From positions 1,701,187,978-1,701,251,977 of the forward strand of contig OX336388.2 in the NCBI GenBank assembly GCA_946902985.2: 64,000 nucleotides of DNA. Reading direction: 5' to 3'. Numbering within the stretch: the stretch's first letter is position 1; every line of letters starts with the position of its first letter. The notes beneath the pieces were generated by a model, which had not been told where the DNA came from, searched no databases, and was given only the letters and a program-made list of their open reading frames with translations. The DNA is from Meconema thalassinum. Its lineage: Eukaryota > Arthropoda > Insecta > Orthoptera > Tettigoniidae. Made by a program: the position numbers and the translations under genes. Below, one piece after another: positions 1 through 10,867 of the stretch.

Positions 1-405
1 ATGAAACATTGATGAGTTATTGTGTGCACGCCAGGGAAGGGTTTCGACTTAATAAATCCATTTCACAATTGGTAGCGCACGAGTATATGCAACAAATGGG
101 TGACGACGCGCGAAGCGTTTCAACAAAATCCCCTATTCGTTCATATAACCTTCTGCGATTGTGATGAAACCTTGATGAGTTATTGTGTACACGCCAGGGT
201 AGGGTTTCGACTTAGTAAATTCATTTCTCAATAGGTAGCGTACGAGTAGAATCAACAAATGAGTGACAGCGCACGAATCGTTCAAACAAAATCCCGTATA
301 CGTTCATATACCATTCATCCGATTGCGATGAAACTTTTGAAAGTTGTTGTGCTCGCTCCCACGATTGATTCTAAATTAGAAAATCCATTTTACGATAGCA
401 TAGGG
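1..405. repeat. 163-bp tandem repeat, about 2.4 copies
   Basis: Units begin at 1, 164 and 328, each with ATGAAAC(A/C/T)TTGA followed by related text (TTATTGTG, GCACGAG, CAAAATCCC, GTTCATATA). Units 1 and 2 are nearly full length and well conserved. Unit 3 diverges after about 75 bp. The array runs off the left edge, so its size is unknown. No ORF or known family was recognised. Confidence 0.8.
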
Positions 406-532
406 GCAGTTAACGGAAATTGAAAACATGTTGTTTATCCAAAAGCACTTCAAAAAACAGAATTTCAACGCCAACACTTTCTTTGATTGGCATTGCAACG
501 CATGCCGGGTACTGCTTGTCTTATATATAATG

Positions 533-1963
533 ACAAGAAGTTCCGTGACGAACAAAAGAGCCTACTTTTCTTAAAATTTAAGATTCATGCCAATGATTAA
601 TCTATATGGATCTATCGAGAATAATGACGAAATTAAGTTGGTAATATCGAAATTTCTAATTAGTTCGAAATACTATATACCTGGCATAATGTAGCCTAAT
701 AGAGCACTACAGTTAGCAGCCCTGGTGACAGAATATAATCTTAGTTCCATCTCTTAGGGTACACAATACAAAATTTGGTTGAAGTCCAATGGATAGCATG
801 GACGTTACATGCAGTTAAACATTGGATCTAACAGCGCGCGTAAAATCATGTTGGCAACAATGTCATGCATGTATTGGTCAGAAATAATCTGAAATAATAT
901 GATCTATTGTTGTGTCAATTTTGCATGAAATCCATTAGTTAGTATAGACGTTACATGCATTTTAAAATTGGACCTATCAGCAGGCTTAGAATCAAGTTGG
1001 CAGGACTGACGTATATTAGTTACTCCAAATTAATCTAGAATGCCAGGTACTATACGTGTTCAAAGTTTAGAGCTATTGGCTTGCATACTTTCCGATATAT
1101 TGATATTGGGTAACAAAAATAGAGATAGCATTAATTAACAGTTGGCAGCCCTGGTTGCTCTTAAGAATACGCATAGTCATATCTGTTACCGGTATGGTAC
1201 ATTTAGCACATACGAAATGTGGTTGAAATCAAAATGATAGTGTAGAAGTTATATGTATTTAAAGTTGGACCTCTCAGCAGGCTTAGAATCATGTTGGTAG
1301 CACTGACGTATATAAGTTACTCCAAATTAATATAGAATGTTAGGTACTATACGTTTGCATAGTTTGAAGCTGTCGGCTTACATACTTTCTGATATATTGG
1401 TATTTTGATAACAGTAATTGAGAGCACTTATTAACAGTTGGCATCCCTGATTGCTCTTAAGAATACGCTCAGTTATATCTATTTATGTACACATGGCACA
1501 TACGAAATTTGGTTGAATTCCAATTGATAGTGTAGAAGTTATATGCATTTAAATATTGTACCTATCAGCAGGCTTAGAACCATTTTGGTAACACTGCCAT
1601 GCATGGTCTCCTGGAAATTAAACGAAAATACTATTATCTATACCTGTGCCAATTTTGAAATAGCTCCCATTCATACCTTCCATGATATCCAACATGGAGC
1701 TCAAATTTCAATTACGATTTTTCAGCAGTTGGTAGCACTGACATCATTTTCAAATACGGCATTGAGATATTCAGGTATAGATCGTTACTCCTACCAAATT
1801 TTGTTTCGATTTCTGCAGCCGTTTAGGAGTTGATAGGGGGACACACACACACAGCCAGCCAGCTAGCCAGACAGACAGAAGGCCAGACACACATTTGCCC
1901 GGATAGATCTCATAAGTCTACTTTTTCCTCATGTTTGCAAAATGTGAAAAGTAGGCTAAAAAT
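533..1963 (+). repeat. Repeat X, copy 1 (non-coding, terminal inverted repeats)
   Basis: This 1.43-kb block recurs at 42292-43705 with high identity from ACAAGAAGTTCCGTGACGAA to GGCTAAAAAT. A 12-bp motif AGCCTACTTTTC (559-570) reappears inverted as GAAAAGTAGGCT (1946-1957). The last 45 bp can form a hairpin (CTACTTTT...AAAAGTAG). Inside are diverged units of about 297 bp, anchored by ACAGTTGGCAGCCCTGG-like text near 710, 1136 and 1433, followed by AGCAGGCTTAGAATCATG and GGTACTATACG. A CA/CAGC/GACA-rich tract precedes the terminal hairpin. It has no coding potential and looks like a non-autonomous DNA transposon. The superfamily was not recognised. Confidence 0.75.
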
Positions 1964-2620
1964 GAAAATGTATGTTTGTCCGACGTTAATGGACTCCGAC
2001 ACCGTTTAACCGATTTCATTGACATTTTGTAGGATTGTAGTGCACACTCCAAAGAATGTTATTGGCAACAATAATTTTCGATAGCCCTCTCCATTCCTTT
2101 CAATTAGGCCCTTTGGCACAAATCTACACCATTTTTCTTGGCTCAACTCTACACCGTTTCACCGATCTGAACAGAATTTTACATACTTACCATTTCCAAC
2201 AAGACGAGTAACACTTTCTACTTGAAAATTTGGACAGCCCTCTCCATTCCCTTCATTTAGGCCCTTTGGCACAAATACTGAATTTCCATGCCCCACAAGC
2301 TTCATAATTTTATTTAAGGGCGTCATCACGAGGATGGGGACTTACAGCATTAGTGAGGATTCGTTATTTTACCGTATCCGCGGAAAATGTTATTTTCCTT
2401 GCCGTAATGCATACTTTATTTGATTCTTTTTTTGTTTTGGTGTCATTTTATACTACGTGTGTTGCTTTTAGTCTACGAGTGTTTCAATATTGATTTTATC
2501 TGAAGAAGGAGATATTTGGTATATATAGCTTCAGATTTGATTTGTTACTAATCTTCTTATTTTTGTCGTCAAAGTTCGTCATCATATAGAACCTGGGTCA
2601 TTTTGGTGTATTGCTTTCAC
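1964..2620 (+). mobile_element. Helitron-like relic (non-autonomous)
   Basis: The text starts immediately after repeat X with AATGTATGTTTGTCCGACG and the 'GGACTCCGACACCGTTTAACCG' style common in insect Helitron-like repeats. The part from about 2270 (CATGCCCCACAAGC, GAGGATGGGGACTT, TTTAGTCTACGAG) aligns by eye with 39040-39260 of the better preserved copy at 37458-39342. No CTAG terminus was found here, so the right boundary is approximate. Confidence 0.5.
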
Positions 2621-3539
2621 CTCTGAATAGGGTTGGTTTGTCTCGTGGCACTCCTACCAGTGGTTCTTATTTGAGTGTGGGTGGACATATAGATTCTTAG
2701 ATGATATGTACAGTATTATGTATTTTCTTTTAGTATTCGTTTATTCCCCTAATCAAATGCATATATTATTATGAAGCTGGGATTCTAAGAGTTTACCTGC
2801 GGTCTGCCATTATTCTCTTGGATTGTTGCTGTTCGACAATACATGCAAGGTCAATACAATGAAGAAAAAGAAATTCATTGGGCCTTAAAATGTAATAATT
2901 AGGTTAATAATGCATACTAAGATTAAAATAGGCTCCTTAAATATTCAGTTATATTAGCGAAATTTCAAGGTTAATCTATTATAAGTTACAAGCAGTATAG
3001 AGCCGTTGGATCCATCAACTTAACAATTTCAACACAATTTTGATCAGATAAAGAGCACGCACAACGATTTTGAGTGTCAAAATATTGCTCATTATAACAA
3101 TGACCTTCCTCCGGGTTGCCCGCTGATGAGCCTATCTTGGTGTTTCTAGGCGAAACCACGCACAAGACATGGCATAAACCTAGAAAAATTGCTGAGTATT
3201 AATTCCTTGGCCGTGAAAGCTAATATACCATCTTTATGGATTATAGTGCTTGCATAATTCGCGCGGCCACCATCTTGAAATTATTTGACTCATGACCTTG
3301 TAAGTTTAGCCTCAGACGTGTCGCACAAGACATTTTGTTTCCTCAAAATTCGGTAGAGATCCGATGAATAATTTATTCGTAATTAGATTTAAGCTCAAAC
3401 ACTCGAGTAGCCGCCATTTTGTTTTCGTTAAGATGGCGGTGATATAAAATATGCTCAGAGATTCCCTTTAGGCCTACTAGTGCTACCTTATAAATCTACT
3501 TTTATTTTTACAAAATCGCAAGTGGACTAAGAACAGAAG
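2621..3539. other. No gene; old AT-rich repeat remnants
   Basis: Nothing coding is visible. The end of the stretch (about 3487-3531, CTACTTTTATTTTTACAAAATCG...) resembles the terminal hairpin of repeat X. The segment 3240-3440 carries 'gccgccatcttg'-type phrases that also occur near 30670-30960, so it is probably a diverged relative of those non-coding repeats. Confidence 0.4.
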
Positions 3540-3905
3540 AGGCACATGTACTCTGTGGTGCATTACTTCAGACATAACGGACTACTTCACTATCTTAATT
3601 ACCACAAGCGCGATGGGAAGCTGCAGCAAGTTCAGAGATTGGTGGTTCGAGTCTCGACTCTGACAGTGGCTTGCCTGACTGTGATTTTCCCTCATAATGC
3701 TTCAATATTCTGTCCAGGAAGATGCCGAAACTCCTATTCCATTCTCGACCCTATTAATTACAGTACACACACTACTACAGTAGGGACAGATGACCTCATT
3801 GTTGCGTCCCTTAAAACAACTGTAACTACGTAACACTACACCAGTCACCACAGAAACACAGGTTTTCAGACAAATTGACCGCACACCTAAATGTACGGGG
3901 CTGAT
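3540..3905 (+). mobile_element. tRNA-headed SINE (F type) with shared 3' tail
   Basis: A B-box-like GGTTCGAGTCTCGACTC lies at about 3643-3660. The body resembles the copy at 20535-20790 (fewer landmarks of the central block survive). It ends with GGGACAGATGACCTCATTG...CCCTTAAAACAAC, a tail found alone at 21716, 22225, 23290 and 31812. A second tail piece (ACACAGGTTTTCAGACAAATT...CGCCCCTAAAACG) is the 3' end otherwise joined to SINE A. Confidence 0.6.
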
Positions 3906-4183
3906 GATAAAGATGTCCCACGCCCCTAAAACGAATTAACAGCAAGGGAATTTTGACGGGTTCTCTAAAAGGAAACTAAGCTAGAGATAGACCAAGGATT
4001 GAAATCCGTGACCAGATTCTGAAGACTACGATGCCAAACCTTCACAGAACTGATAAGCCTACACGAAAGTCATACAGCATAGAGAAATATTGAAAACTAG
4101 TCTTAGGATTATAAAGTAAAGAAAATGAACCCGTACATCTTCCAGGAGTGATGCCGTCGATACACACAAGAGAATCAGTGAAG

Positions 4184-4187
4184 TTAT
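4184..4187. repeat. Target-site duplication TTAT (left)
   Basis: TTAT lies immediately outside the left LTR and matches TTAT at 16666-16669 immediately outside the right LTR. A 4-bp duplication is typical of gypsy-group integrases. Confidence 0.85.
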
Positions 4188-6943
4188 TGAACCCTTCAGA
4201 AAAGCAGTGTTTAATGTAAGAAATCTTAATCAAGGGGTCGCGGCTCAGTTCCTATGTGATGTTTACGTTCGCCAAACAACATGCTCTACTGAGGTAAGGG
4301 TCATAGGATATAAACTATAAATCGAGAAAGAAAGGTGACAAGATGTAAAATAATAACATGATTTAATGACTAATAGTGCATAAAAAGAAATAAACAACAA
4401 TAAAATATAAAACAATCCTCCCTGAATTTCCCATGATAGGAATATCTATAAATTTGAGGAGTCAGACGGATCTCCCCTTTTATTTTAAATGTGGATCCTG
4501 GTTCCACTACCTTGCAATTTGGGTTTTATGTGCGCGTCATGACTAACTACGAGGAATGAGTACTTTGGATGACTGTTCGTTTACAACGGGTTAACAGCCA
4601 CGATGCTTACGAACAATCATCTCGTAAATCAACGTTTATGGATATGGAACATGACATTAATAAAAACCCTTAAAAAGTAATGCTGACACACGCACTAAAT
4701 CTACTATCTACAGGAATCTCTCTCGGGACCCACATTAGCGCGAAGACGCACTTGACTTCGAGATACCAACGCTGGCCAACTTGCTCAACACAAACAAGGA
4801 AATACAGCATAGCATATGACTCACGGGTCACTGAATAAAATAAAAACATGGAATAAACCAGCAACAACAAAAGCCTGACTGGCTGACATTACTTTATATG
4901 AACAAAACTGCATGTTAAGCTAACGCTTCGGAGATTATCGTGATTCGTAGGCAACTCCCATTTATTAAAACAATTTTTATCATTGATCAATTCTTATTCA
5001 GTATTACAAGTTATTACTGAGCCACAAAGGCACTCTCCACTAATGACCTGGCTGGCAATCCTCAGTCCGTCTTGTGCAACATCTCCCCTCTTCCTCAATC
5101 ACCTGCCATTGTCCCACTCCAGTGTGTATAAATACCTGACCAGCTGTGCCGTTATCTCAAGGAATCAACAGCAACAAACTCAACCACTTCAAAATATGGT
5201 CAGACATTAATCAAAATATCCAGAATTGCCCTCGCGAGGTCACAATCTAGATTTGTCATCAAGCTGCCAGAAATCAGTCTACGCTGAAATTCCCGCTTGT
5301 AATGACACAAAAACACACACTCACACACACACATTTGGGAATGACAATACGTATTCACACAGATCGGCTGAATGGATGCTTGCCAACATTAAATTTAAAA
5401 AAATTAAAACCTACGATAGAGCTGACTGCTCTTCGTCACAAATCACATTGCTCCAAAGGCAATACTCTCATTGAATCTGATCAATAATAAAACAAAAGAA
5501 ATTAATTACCCTCCAATCTACTGTATAATTATTTTACTTCAGTCCTACTTCTGAAACACAACATATCTCCGAGAGACGTTTTTAACCGCATCACGTAACA
5601 TATGCAAACACGGCCGTTCACATAGCTACGTTAGTTAAAACAACAAACAAGAAAAGAACCTTCTACTAATAATACATGCGAGCTGTTTCCATGCAAAAGG
5701 TGTGTCAGACCAAAACTAAATATACTACGTTAATCACACAAGCAAATTATTTACAAAACACAATATGTCCCATACACCATAAGTTAATTTATCAGATAAT
5801 AATAAATATTATTCTGTACTCATCCTCAGCCAGTCACCCGTCAAAGAACATCTGCAGCCATTTCCCAACTGGATTCTTCTTATCTCATCTCAACCATCTT
5901 GACGGAGTCTTGATATTTCCAGGCTTCCTCCATGGTCAATGATGTCATCTCTCGTGCTGATTCAAAAATTAAATTATTATACACTTAATGTCTGATTACT
6001 AAATTCGCCGTTCGGGTACTTCTTTCCCCAAAACAGTTTATTGGCGAATTATCGAAGATACTGCCCCTACAAATATAGTACTGTGACTATCTAACACTGA
6101 ATTTAACACTTTCAATAATAATTTCTGTGTCCTTCATGACACGCAAAGTATAAATGTCAACGTCCTTAGACGCGCAAAGTATAAAAGTCTGTGTCTACTG
6201 ACACACAAATAATAATAAGCTTACGTCCGTAGACGCACAGAATAATAATAAGCTTACGTCCATAGACGCACAGAATAATAATAAGCAATGTCTTGGCTCT
6301 TCACACCACTTATAAATGAACTGGCCCTAGGTCTTGATAGAGGGGGAATTTATACAAAAATTTCTCGAAATAATGATGGTACAGGAATGAAATAAATATC
6401 ACTGAACTCGAAAAATAGCGCAGGTCAAGAATATGCCCATTAATCCTAGAATCGATCGTAGAGATTTCGTCTAGGCGATCTCCCGCGTGAATGCTAGCCG
6501 AGCGTGCCCACGCTAGACCTGCCGCGCTAAATAGGCATTCTTCTCTCATTGGTTCCCACATTTTCTGTAATTTGGCGGTTTTTAGCATATCTTGGCGTCG
6601 TAGGAGTGTCTAGCATGCTCATCAGCCACTCACGTTACTGCATCATATTTCTTCTAGGCGCGAACATCACAATGAACATACCAGAACCATGTCTCACTGC
6701 GCGTCGCTTCTATTTTTGAGGTGGCCAACACCTGTCCTTCTGACACATCGCTAGGCTATTTCCTTTCACAGCTAAAGTATTTAGCCTTTTGTCAATCTGC
6801 TTCAGGTATGTCCCCGCTGTCTCCAACCAATGCTTGAAATTTCCTCATCTCCGTCTGGCTACTTTCATGATGCTGGTTGAAATATTTATTAATTGAAGAA
6901 ATAAAACATAGAATCATTTATCCAACAGAGGATAAAGGGTTCA
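4188..6943 (-). repeat. 3' LTR of the gypsy-like element (2756 bp)
   Basis: Direct repeat of 13912-16665, unusually long for a gypsy-group LTR (usually a few hundred bp). Read on the minus strand it begins TGAACCCTTTATCC and ends AAGGGTTCA. It holds no long ORF. The short ORFs that recur in both LTRs recur only because the LTR is duplicated. A cluster of about 36-bp tandem units lies at 6110-6295, and a CACACACTCACACACACAC tract near 5310. A TATAAATT sequence on the minus strand near 6349-6356 is a possible but unproven promoter element. Confidence 0.92.
6110..6295 (-). repeat. Short tandem units inside the LTR
   Basis: Successive units carry GACGCAC/GACACGCA followed by AGAATAATAATAAGCTTACGTC; the two best copies are about 36 bp apart (around 6215-6285) and more diverged copies precede them. 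The same cluster is in the other LTR near 15840-16010. Repeated short motifs in an LTR are commonly transcription-factor sites; that role is inference. Confidence 0.7.
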
Positions 6944-6960
6944 CAACTCTCCCACTCACA
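6944..6960 (-). other. Candidate polypurine tract
   Basis: On the minus strand the bases directly before the 3' LTR read GTGAGTGGGAGAGTTG, purine-rich and abutting TGAACCC. This is the expected position of the plus-strand primer. Confidence 0.6.
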
Positions 6961-7256
6961 AAATTTCGAACTTAGGAATAAAGTCGACAATTTTAAAATA
7001 CTTCCGTAGGCCAATTGTTTTATTTCAGAATCACCCCTTTTCTATCACTTGGTCTAGTCGCTCCTGTCTTGAATGGCATTTACTCGTTTCACATCCTGCT
7101 CATAATGACTCTCTCAACTGCTTGCGTGACGCTGATGCCTGGGGCAACACTCTGCTCGCCTAGTTAATGTTTGTCAAAACCAACTCTACTTCCTCCTTCA
7201 TGTGCCGTACTCAACTGCTCCCCGTCAACTTTGTTGATAGTAGGACGTCCATATAT
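6961..7256 (-). other. Non-coding spacer between integrase and 3' LTR
   Basis: About 300 bp without an ORF and without any envelope-like reading frame. It supports an env-less retrotransposon. Confidence 0.6.
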
Positions 7257-8720
7257 TCAAACTGCATCGTTATTTCGGTGCTCCCATGGTTCACTTCTAC
7301 GATACTTTTTTAGGTTGGCAGCGTTGTAGACTGACATTGTTCCTGTACTCAATTCTTTCACTCTGTAAGCATTATTTCCAAGGTTTCTTACGATAAAATA
7401 GGGTCCTATGAACTTTTCGCAGAATTTACTGAAGATCTTCTTCTCTGGGTCCGATGTAGCGGGTCGTTTCACCAAAACAAGCTGGTTGATTTCAAGATCA
7501 CTGTGAAACCTCTTATTTCTTACTCGCCGTAACCTGCGGTCTGCTTGTTTCTTCATGTAGGCTCTCGTCCTCTCAATTCGCAAGTCAGGTGCTATCATTG
7601 GATCTTGTGGGCAGTTAATGATGCTTTTCCACGATCTCACTGGATACTCGTTTTTGTGTAGGACCATAGGGATCTGTCCTGTTAACTCGTGTCTGGTAGA
7701 ATTCATGCATGTCTCTACATCCTTGATTTTGTCGACCCATCTGTGATGTTCATTTGGAATGAAGATTCTCAAATATGAAGTTACACACTTAATTGCTCTC
7801 TCACTTGGATTTGCTTGAGCATGTCGGATACTGCTTAAAATGTGTTTTATACCCATGTCCTCCATACCTTTCTTGAATTCGGCGCTTGTGAAATAGCTGC
7901 CATGATCTGATAATATACATTCTGGTTTTCCAAGGATTGGAATAACTCTATTTCGAATACGACTGAGTACCTGTTTTGAAGTAGTTTTCTGAATTGGGCA
8001 TAATACGACAAATTTATAAAATACATCAATGCATACTAGTATGTGTCGGCAACCTCGCCTTCCCTTCGGGATTGGACCGAAACAGTCGAGTGCCAGTAGC
8101 TCGCATGGTTTTTGAGGTAGCAATGGTCTAGGATACTGCCTCATTAAATAATTATTGGGCTTTGTCCTCTGACACGGATCACAAGTTGTAATGACGTCAC
8201 ATATAGTTGTTCTCATACGTGGCCATGTAAATGTCTCTCCTATAGTCGCTTTGCACTTGTCTACGCCCACGTGACCGTAACTTTCGTGCGTATGCCATGT
8301 CAGTCCTCGCTGTAAAGAAGCAGGTACTAATATGCGTAACTTGGTGTGGTCATTATCTACCCATTTGTGCAGCAAATTGTTGACATAAACATATCTTCCT
8401 TCTTTGGCTTTTGCTTCTCGAAATGCAGGTGTTCCTGTAGGTAGTTGCTTTCTGAAGTATTGAATTAAAAGCATCATCCATGGTTCCGCTTCTTGTTCTC
8501 GCTGTATCTCACGTAACTCCTCCAAGAATTCCCGGTCCTTCGGTGTTAACTCCAAGTGTTGTACCATCGCTGTTTCCTCATTATCAGGCTCTGGGTTCCT
8601 GCTGAGTGCATCCGGAATCACGTTCATCTTCCCTGGGCAATGTTCAATCTCAATGCTAAACTGCTGAATATATATAGACCAACGTGTCACACGTTCGCTT
8701 GCCATCGACGTCTTAAACAA
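7257..8720 (-). pseudogene. RNase H C-terminus plus integrase of the gypsy-like element
   Basis: A 487-residue open frame with no ATG start of its own. It begins inside RNase H (the DALSRNPEP region near residue 37 is the usual RNase H end) because an upstream insertion separates it from the rest of pol. An HHCC zinc-binding region (about H145, H150, C180, C183) precedes the integrase core. The catalytic triad is present as D212, D272 and E308, exactly 35 residues between the second Asp and the Glu. A basic C-terminal region with a VKRPATSDP...FIGPYF motif resembles the gypsy integrase C-terminal domain. The integrase joins cDNA to host DNA in the nucleus. The integrase part looks intact, but it depends on a pol translation product that this copy cannot make. 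Listed as a pseudogene for that reason. Confidence 0.9.
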
Positions 8721-8725
8721 GAATG

Positions 8726-10867
8726 TTAATGCCTTGTGATCAGTCCTGACAACAATAGGGTATTGGAAATATCTGTTCCCGAATGAAACAGGATGTAAAA
8801 TTGTCCGATTGAGCTATGTACATTAACAAATTCACAAAGAAATTTCTTTGTGAATTTGTTAACAATAGGGTAGCCGTAAATTATTCGTTTCCATTGTTGT
8901 AGCGCATGAAGTATGGCCAACAGCTCTAGTTCCGTTACAGTATAATTGCGCTCGTGCTTACGCAATTTTCGGCTGACAAATGCCAAATATGTTTTATGCT
9001 GCAGGTTAGCTGGATTCTCTTGGTAGAGCATAGCACCTATACCCACCAGTGAAGCATCCGCTTGGATTATAAATTTGTGCTTGAAATCTGGATATCCTAA
9101 TTTAATGCAGTTTTCCAATAGCTGTTTTGTTGCTTGGAATGCCTTCTCACACTCCGCATTCCATAACCATTTATTATTTTTCTTTAGCATTTCCTGCATG
9201 GGGGCTACAGTCTCCGTATAACCTGGACAGTTTTCCTTAAAGAATCCCGTTACGCCTAAGAAAGCCCGAATGTGCTTGACTCTCGTTGGTGTAGGGAAAT
9301 TCTTTATCGCTTCGATCTTAGCTGGATTTGGCGTCACTCCCTCCTTGTCAATGATGTGACCCAAATATAAGAACTCGCTCTTGAAGAAATGCGATTTCTT
9401 CAGATTTACTTTGAAATTCGATGCATTCAGGTTGCCTAATACTTTATCTAAATTCTCCATGTGAGTTTCAATGTTGTCGGATGCCAGCAAAATGTTATCA
9501 ATGTAGCGTACCGTCATCTCCTTAACGTCCTCGGTTAGATTCCGGTCCAGGGATCGGATTAAGGCACAGCCCGCTGTTTTGACTCCAAAGGGCATTCGGA
9601 CGAAGCAAAACGTTTGGTTATCGAATAAGAAGCCAGTTAGAAGCTGTGACTTCTCATCCAATTCAATATGGTGGAAACTGGACGTCAAGTCTACTGATGA
9701 ATAAATGCTTTTGTTTTTAAAGCCTTTTAATACGTCTCTGATAATTGGCGCTCTGTCATACTCAGGAAAAATGAGTCTCGTGTTGAGATTTCTGGCATCT
9801 AAACAAAGTCTAATAGATCCATTTGGTTTTGCGACTGCCAAAATCGCATTTAGATAAGGTGTCGGTGTCTTCCTTATCACTCCAGCTTGTAACATCTCAT
9901 CTATAATGACCTTGACTTGACAACGATATTTTTCAGGAATTGGATACAACCTACTTTTGAAAGGTGACCAGTCCTCGACTTGCATAGAATATTTGAAATT
10001 TAATATTTTCCCAGGTACTGTATCAAATACTGTTTTGTGCTTCCTTAAAGTTTCTTCCAATTGCTTTCTGTGTTCACCCCCAAGTTGAATGTCATTGAGC
10101 CGCTCCTGTAGTAACTCTTCAAATTGTGCCTCACTGTTATCTCCTTCCGTTAATAAAGACCATATCTCCTGGGATTCACTCTCCTCATCTAGTTCCACAA
10201 CAGCCCCTTCTATGATGTTATCTTCTGCCTTTCGTACCTCCTCTTCCGTCTCTTCCGATATTGCTTCCAATGCCCAAGAATTTACATCTCTTCCGGTGGT
10301 GATTTCATCCATATGCAATCCCACGTTCTTCAGCTGATCATACTCTCTAAAACTGACAGTATTCTTGTGCAAATCTATCACTGCTTGATAGTCACAAATA
10401 AAATTTGCACCAAGAATTATATTGAAATTCATCTTTGCCATGATAATGAATGTTTGCCCAAAAGTGTGTTCCAATATGTTCAGCTCTAAGTATGCCTGAC
10501 GTTTACAAGTGACGGTGCGTTCAGGAATAACACCCCTCACTTTGAGCTGTGGTACGGGAATTACAGGAATGTTTTGACTCCGTCCCAACTCTCGAACCAA
10601 GGCCTCCGATACCAGACTGATCTGTGACCCCGTATCCAATAAACATCTTATATTAATTCCACCAATCCTTGCGTAAATAATGGGTAATTGCCTAATTTCA
10701 TCGTTCCGTGGTTTCTCCGTCTCCTCCAGGCAGTCTTCTGGCAAAGCAATCCATTCTTGTATGTTCGCTACTATCCATCCCTCTTCAACTTCCGACTGTT
10801 GCGTTTGTAGGCTGTCTCCTTTATCCAAATTTAACATTTTTTTTAGCTCCAGTGCGACTCCCATCAT
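8726..10867 (-). pseudogene. Pol of the gypsy-like element: protease, reverse transcriptase, truncated RNase H
   Basis: A 713-residue ORF with an aspartic-protease motif LLDTGSQISLV (DTG at 78-80), then the reverse-transcriptase fingers and palm (SSVDLTSSFHHI, FVRMPFGVKTAG, FLYLGHII), and the start of RNase H (QADASLVGIGAMLYQ, ELELLAILHAL). The palm box reads Y455-I-D-N458, so the usual second Asp of the YxDD motif is Asn here. The product converts genomic RNA to cDNA. The frame lies +1 (equivalently -2) relative to gag, overlaps it from 10821, and stays open upstream to about 10903, so a frameshift rather than the ATG at 10867 may be the natural entry. The last ~40 residues are read from the palindromic insertion and are not retroelement sequence. 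With RNase H lost and YIDN in the palm this copy is probably inactive. Confidence 0.9.
8763..8862. repeat. 110-bp insertion with perfect 40-bp palindrome in RNase H
   Basis: A 12-bp sequence AACAATAGGGTA occurs at 8751-8762 and again at 8861-8872, bracketing 98 extra bases. The last 40 bp (8823-8862) are a perfect palindrome, TTAACAAATTCACAAAGAAA followed by its reverse complement. The net gain of 110 bp is not a multiple of three and breaks the pol frame in RNase H. The origin is unknown: a very short foldback element, a templated repair insertion, or an assembly artefact. Confidence 0.8.

Noticed and set aside
5125..5135. TATAAATA on the plus strand of the gypsy LTR
   Set aside because: Wrong strand for the element's genes; an antisense promoter is possible but nothing else supports it.
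4670..6588. Several short ORFs that recur at 14393-16310 with near-identical protein sequences
   Set aside because: They lie in the two LTR copies; conservation is due to the LTR duplication, and substitutions do not favour protein preservation.
6944..7256. Search for an env gene between integrase and the 3' LTR
   Set aside because: Only about 300 bp remain and no open frame with signal peptide or transmembrane segment is present.
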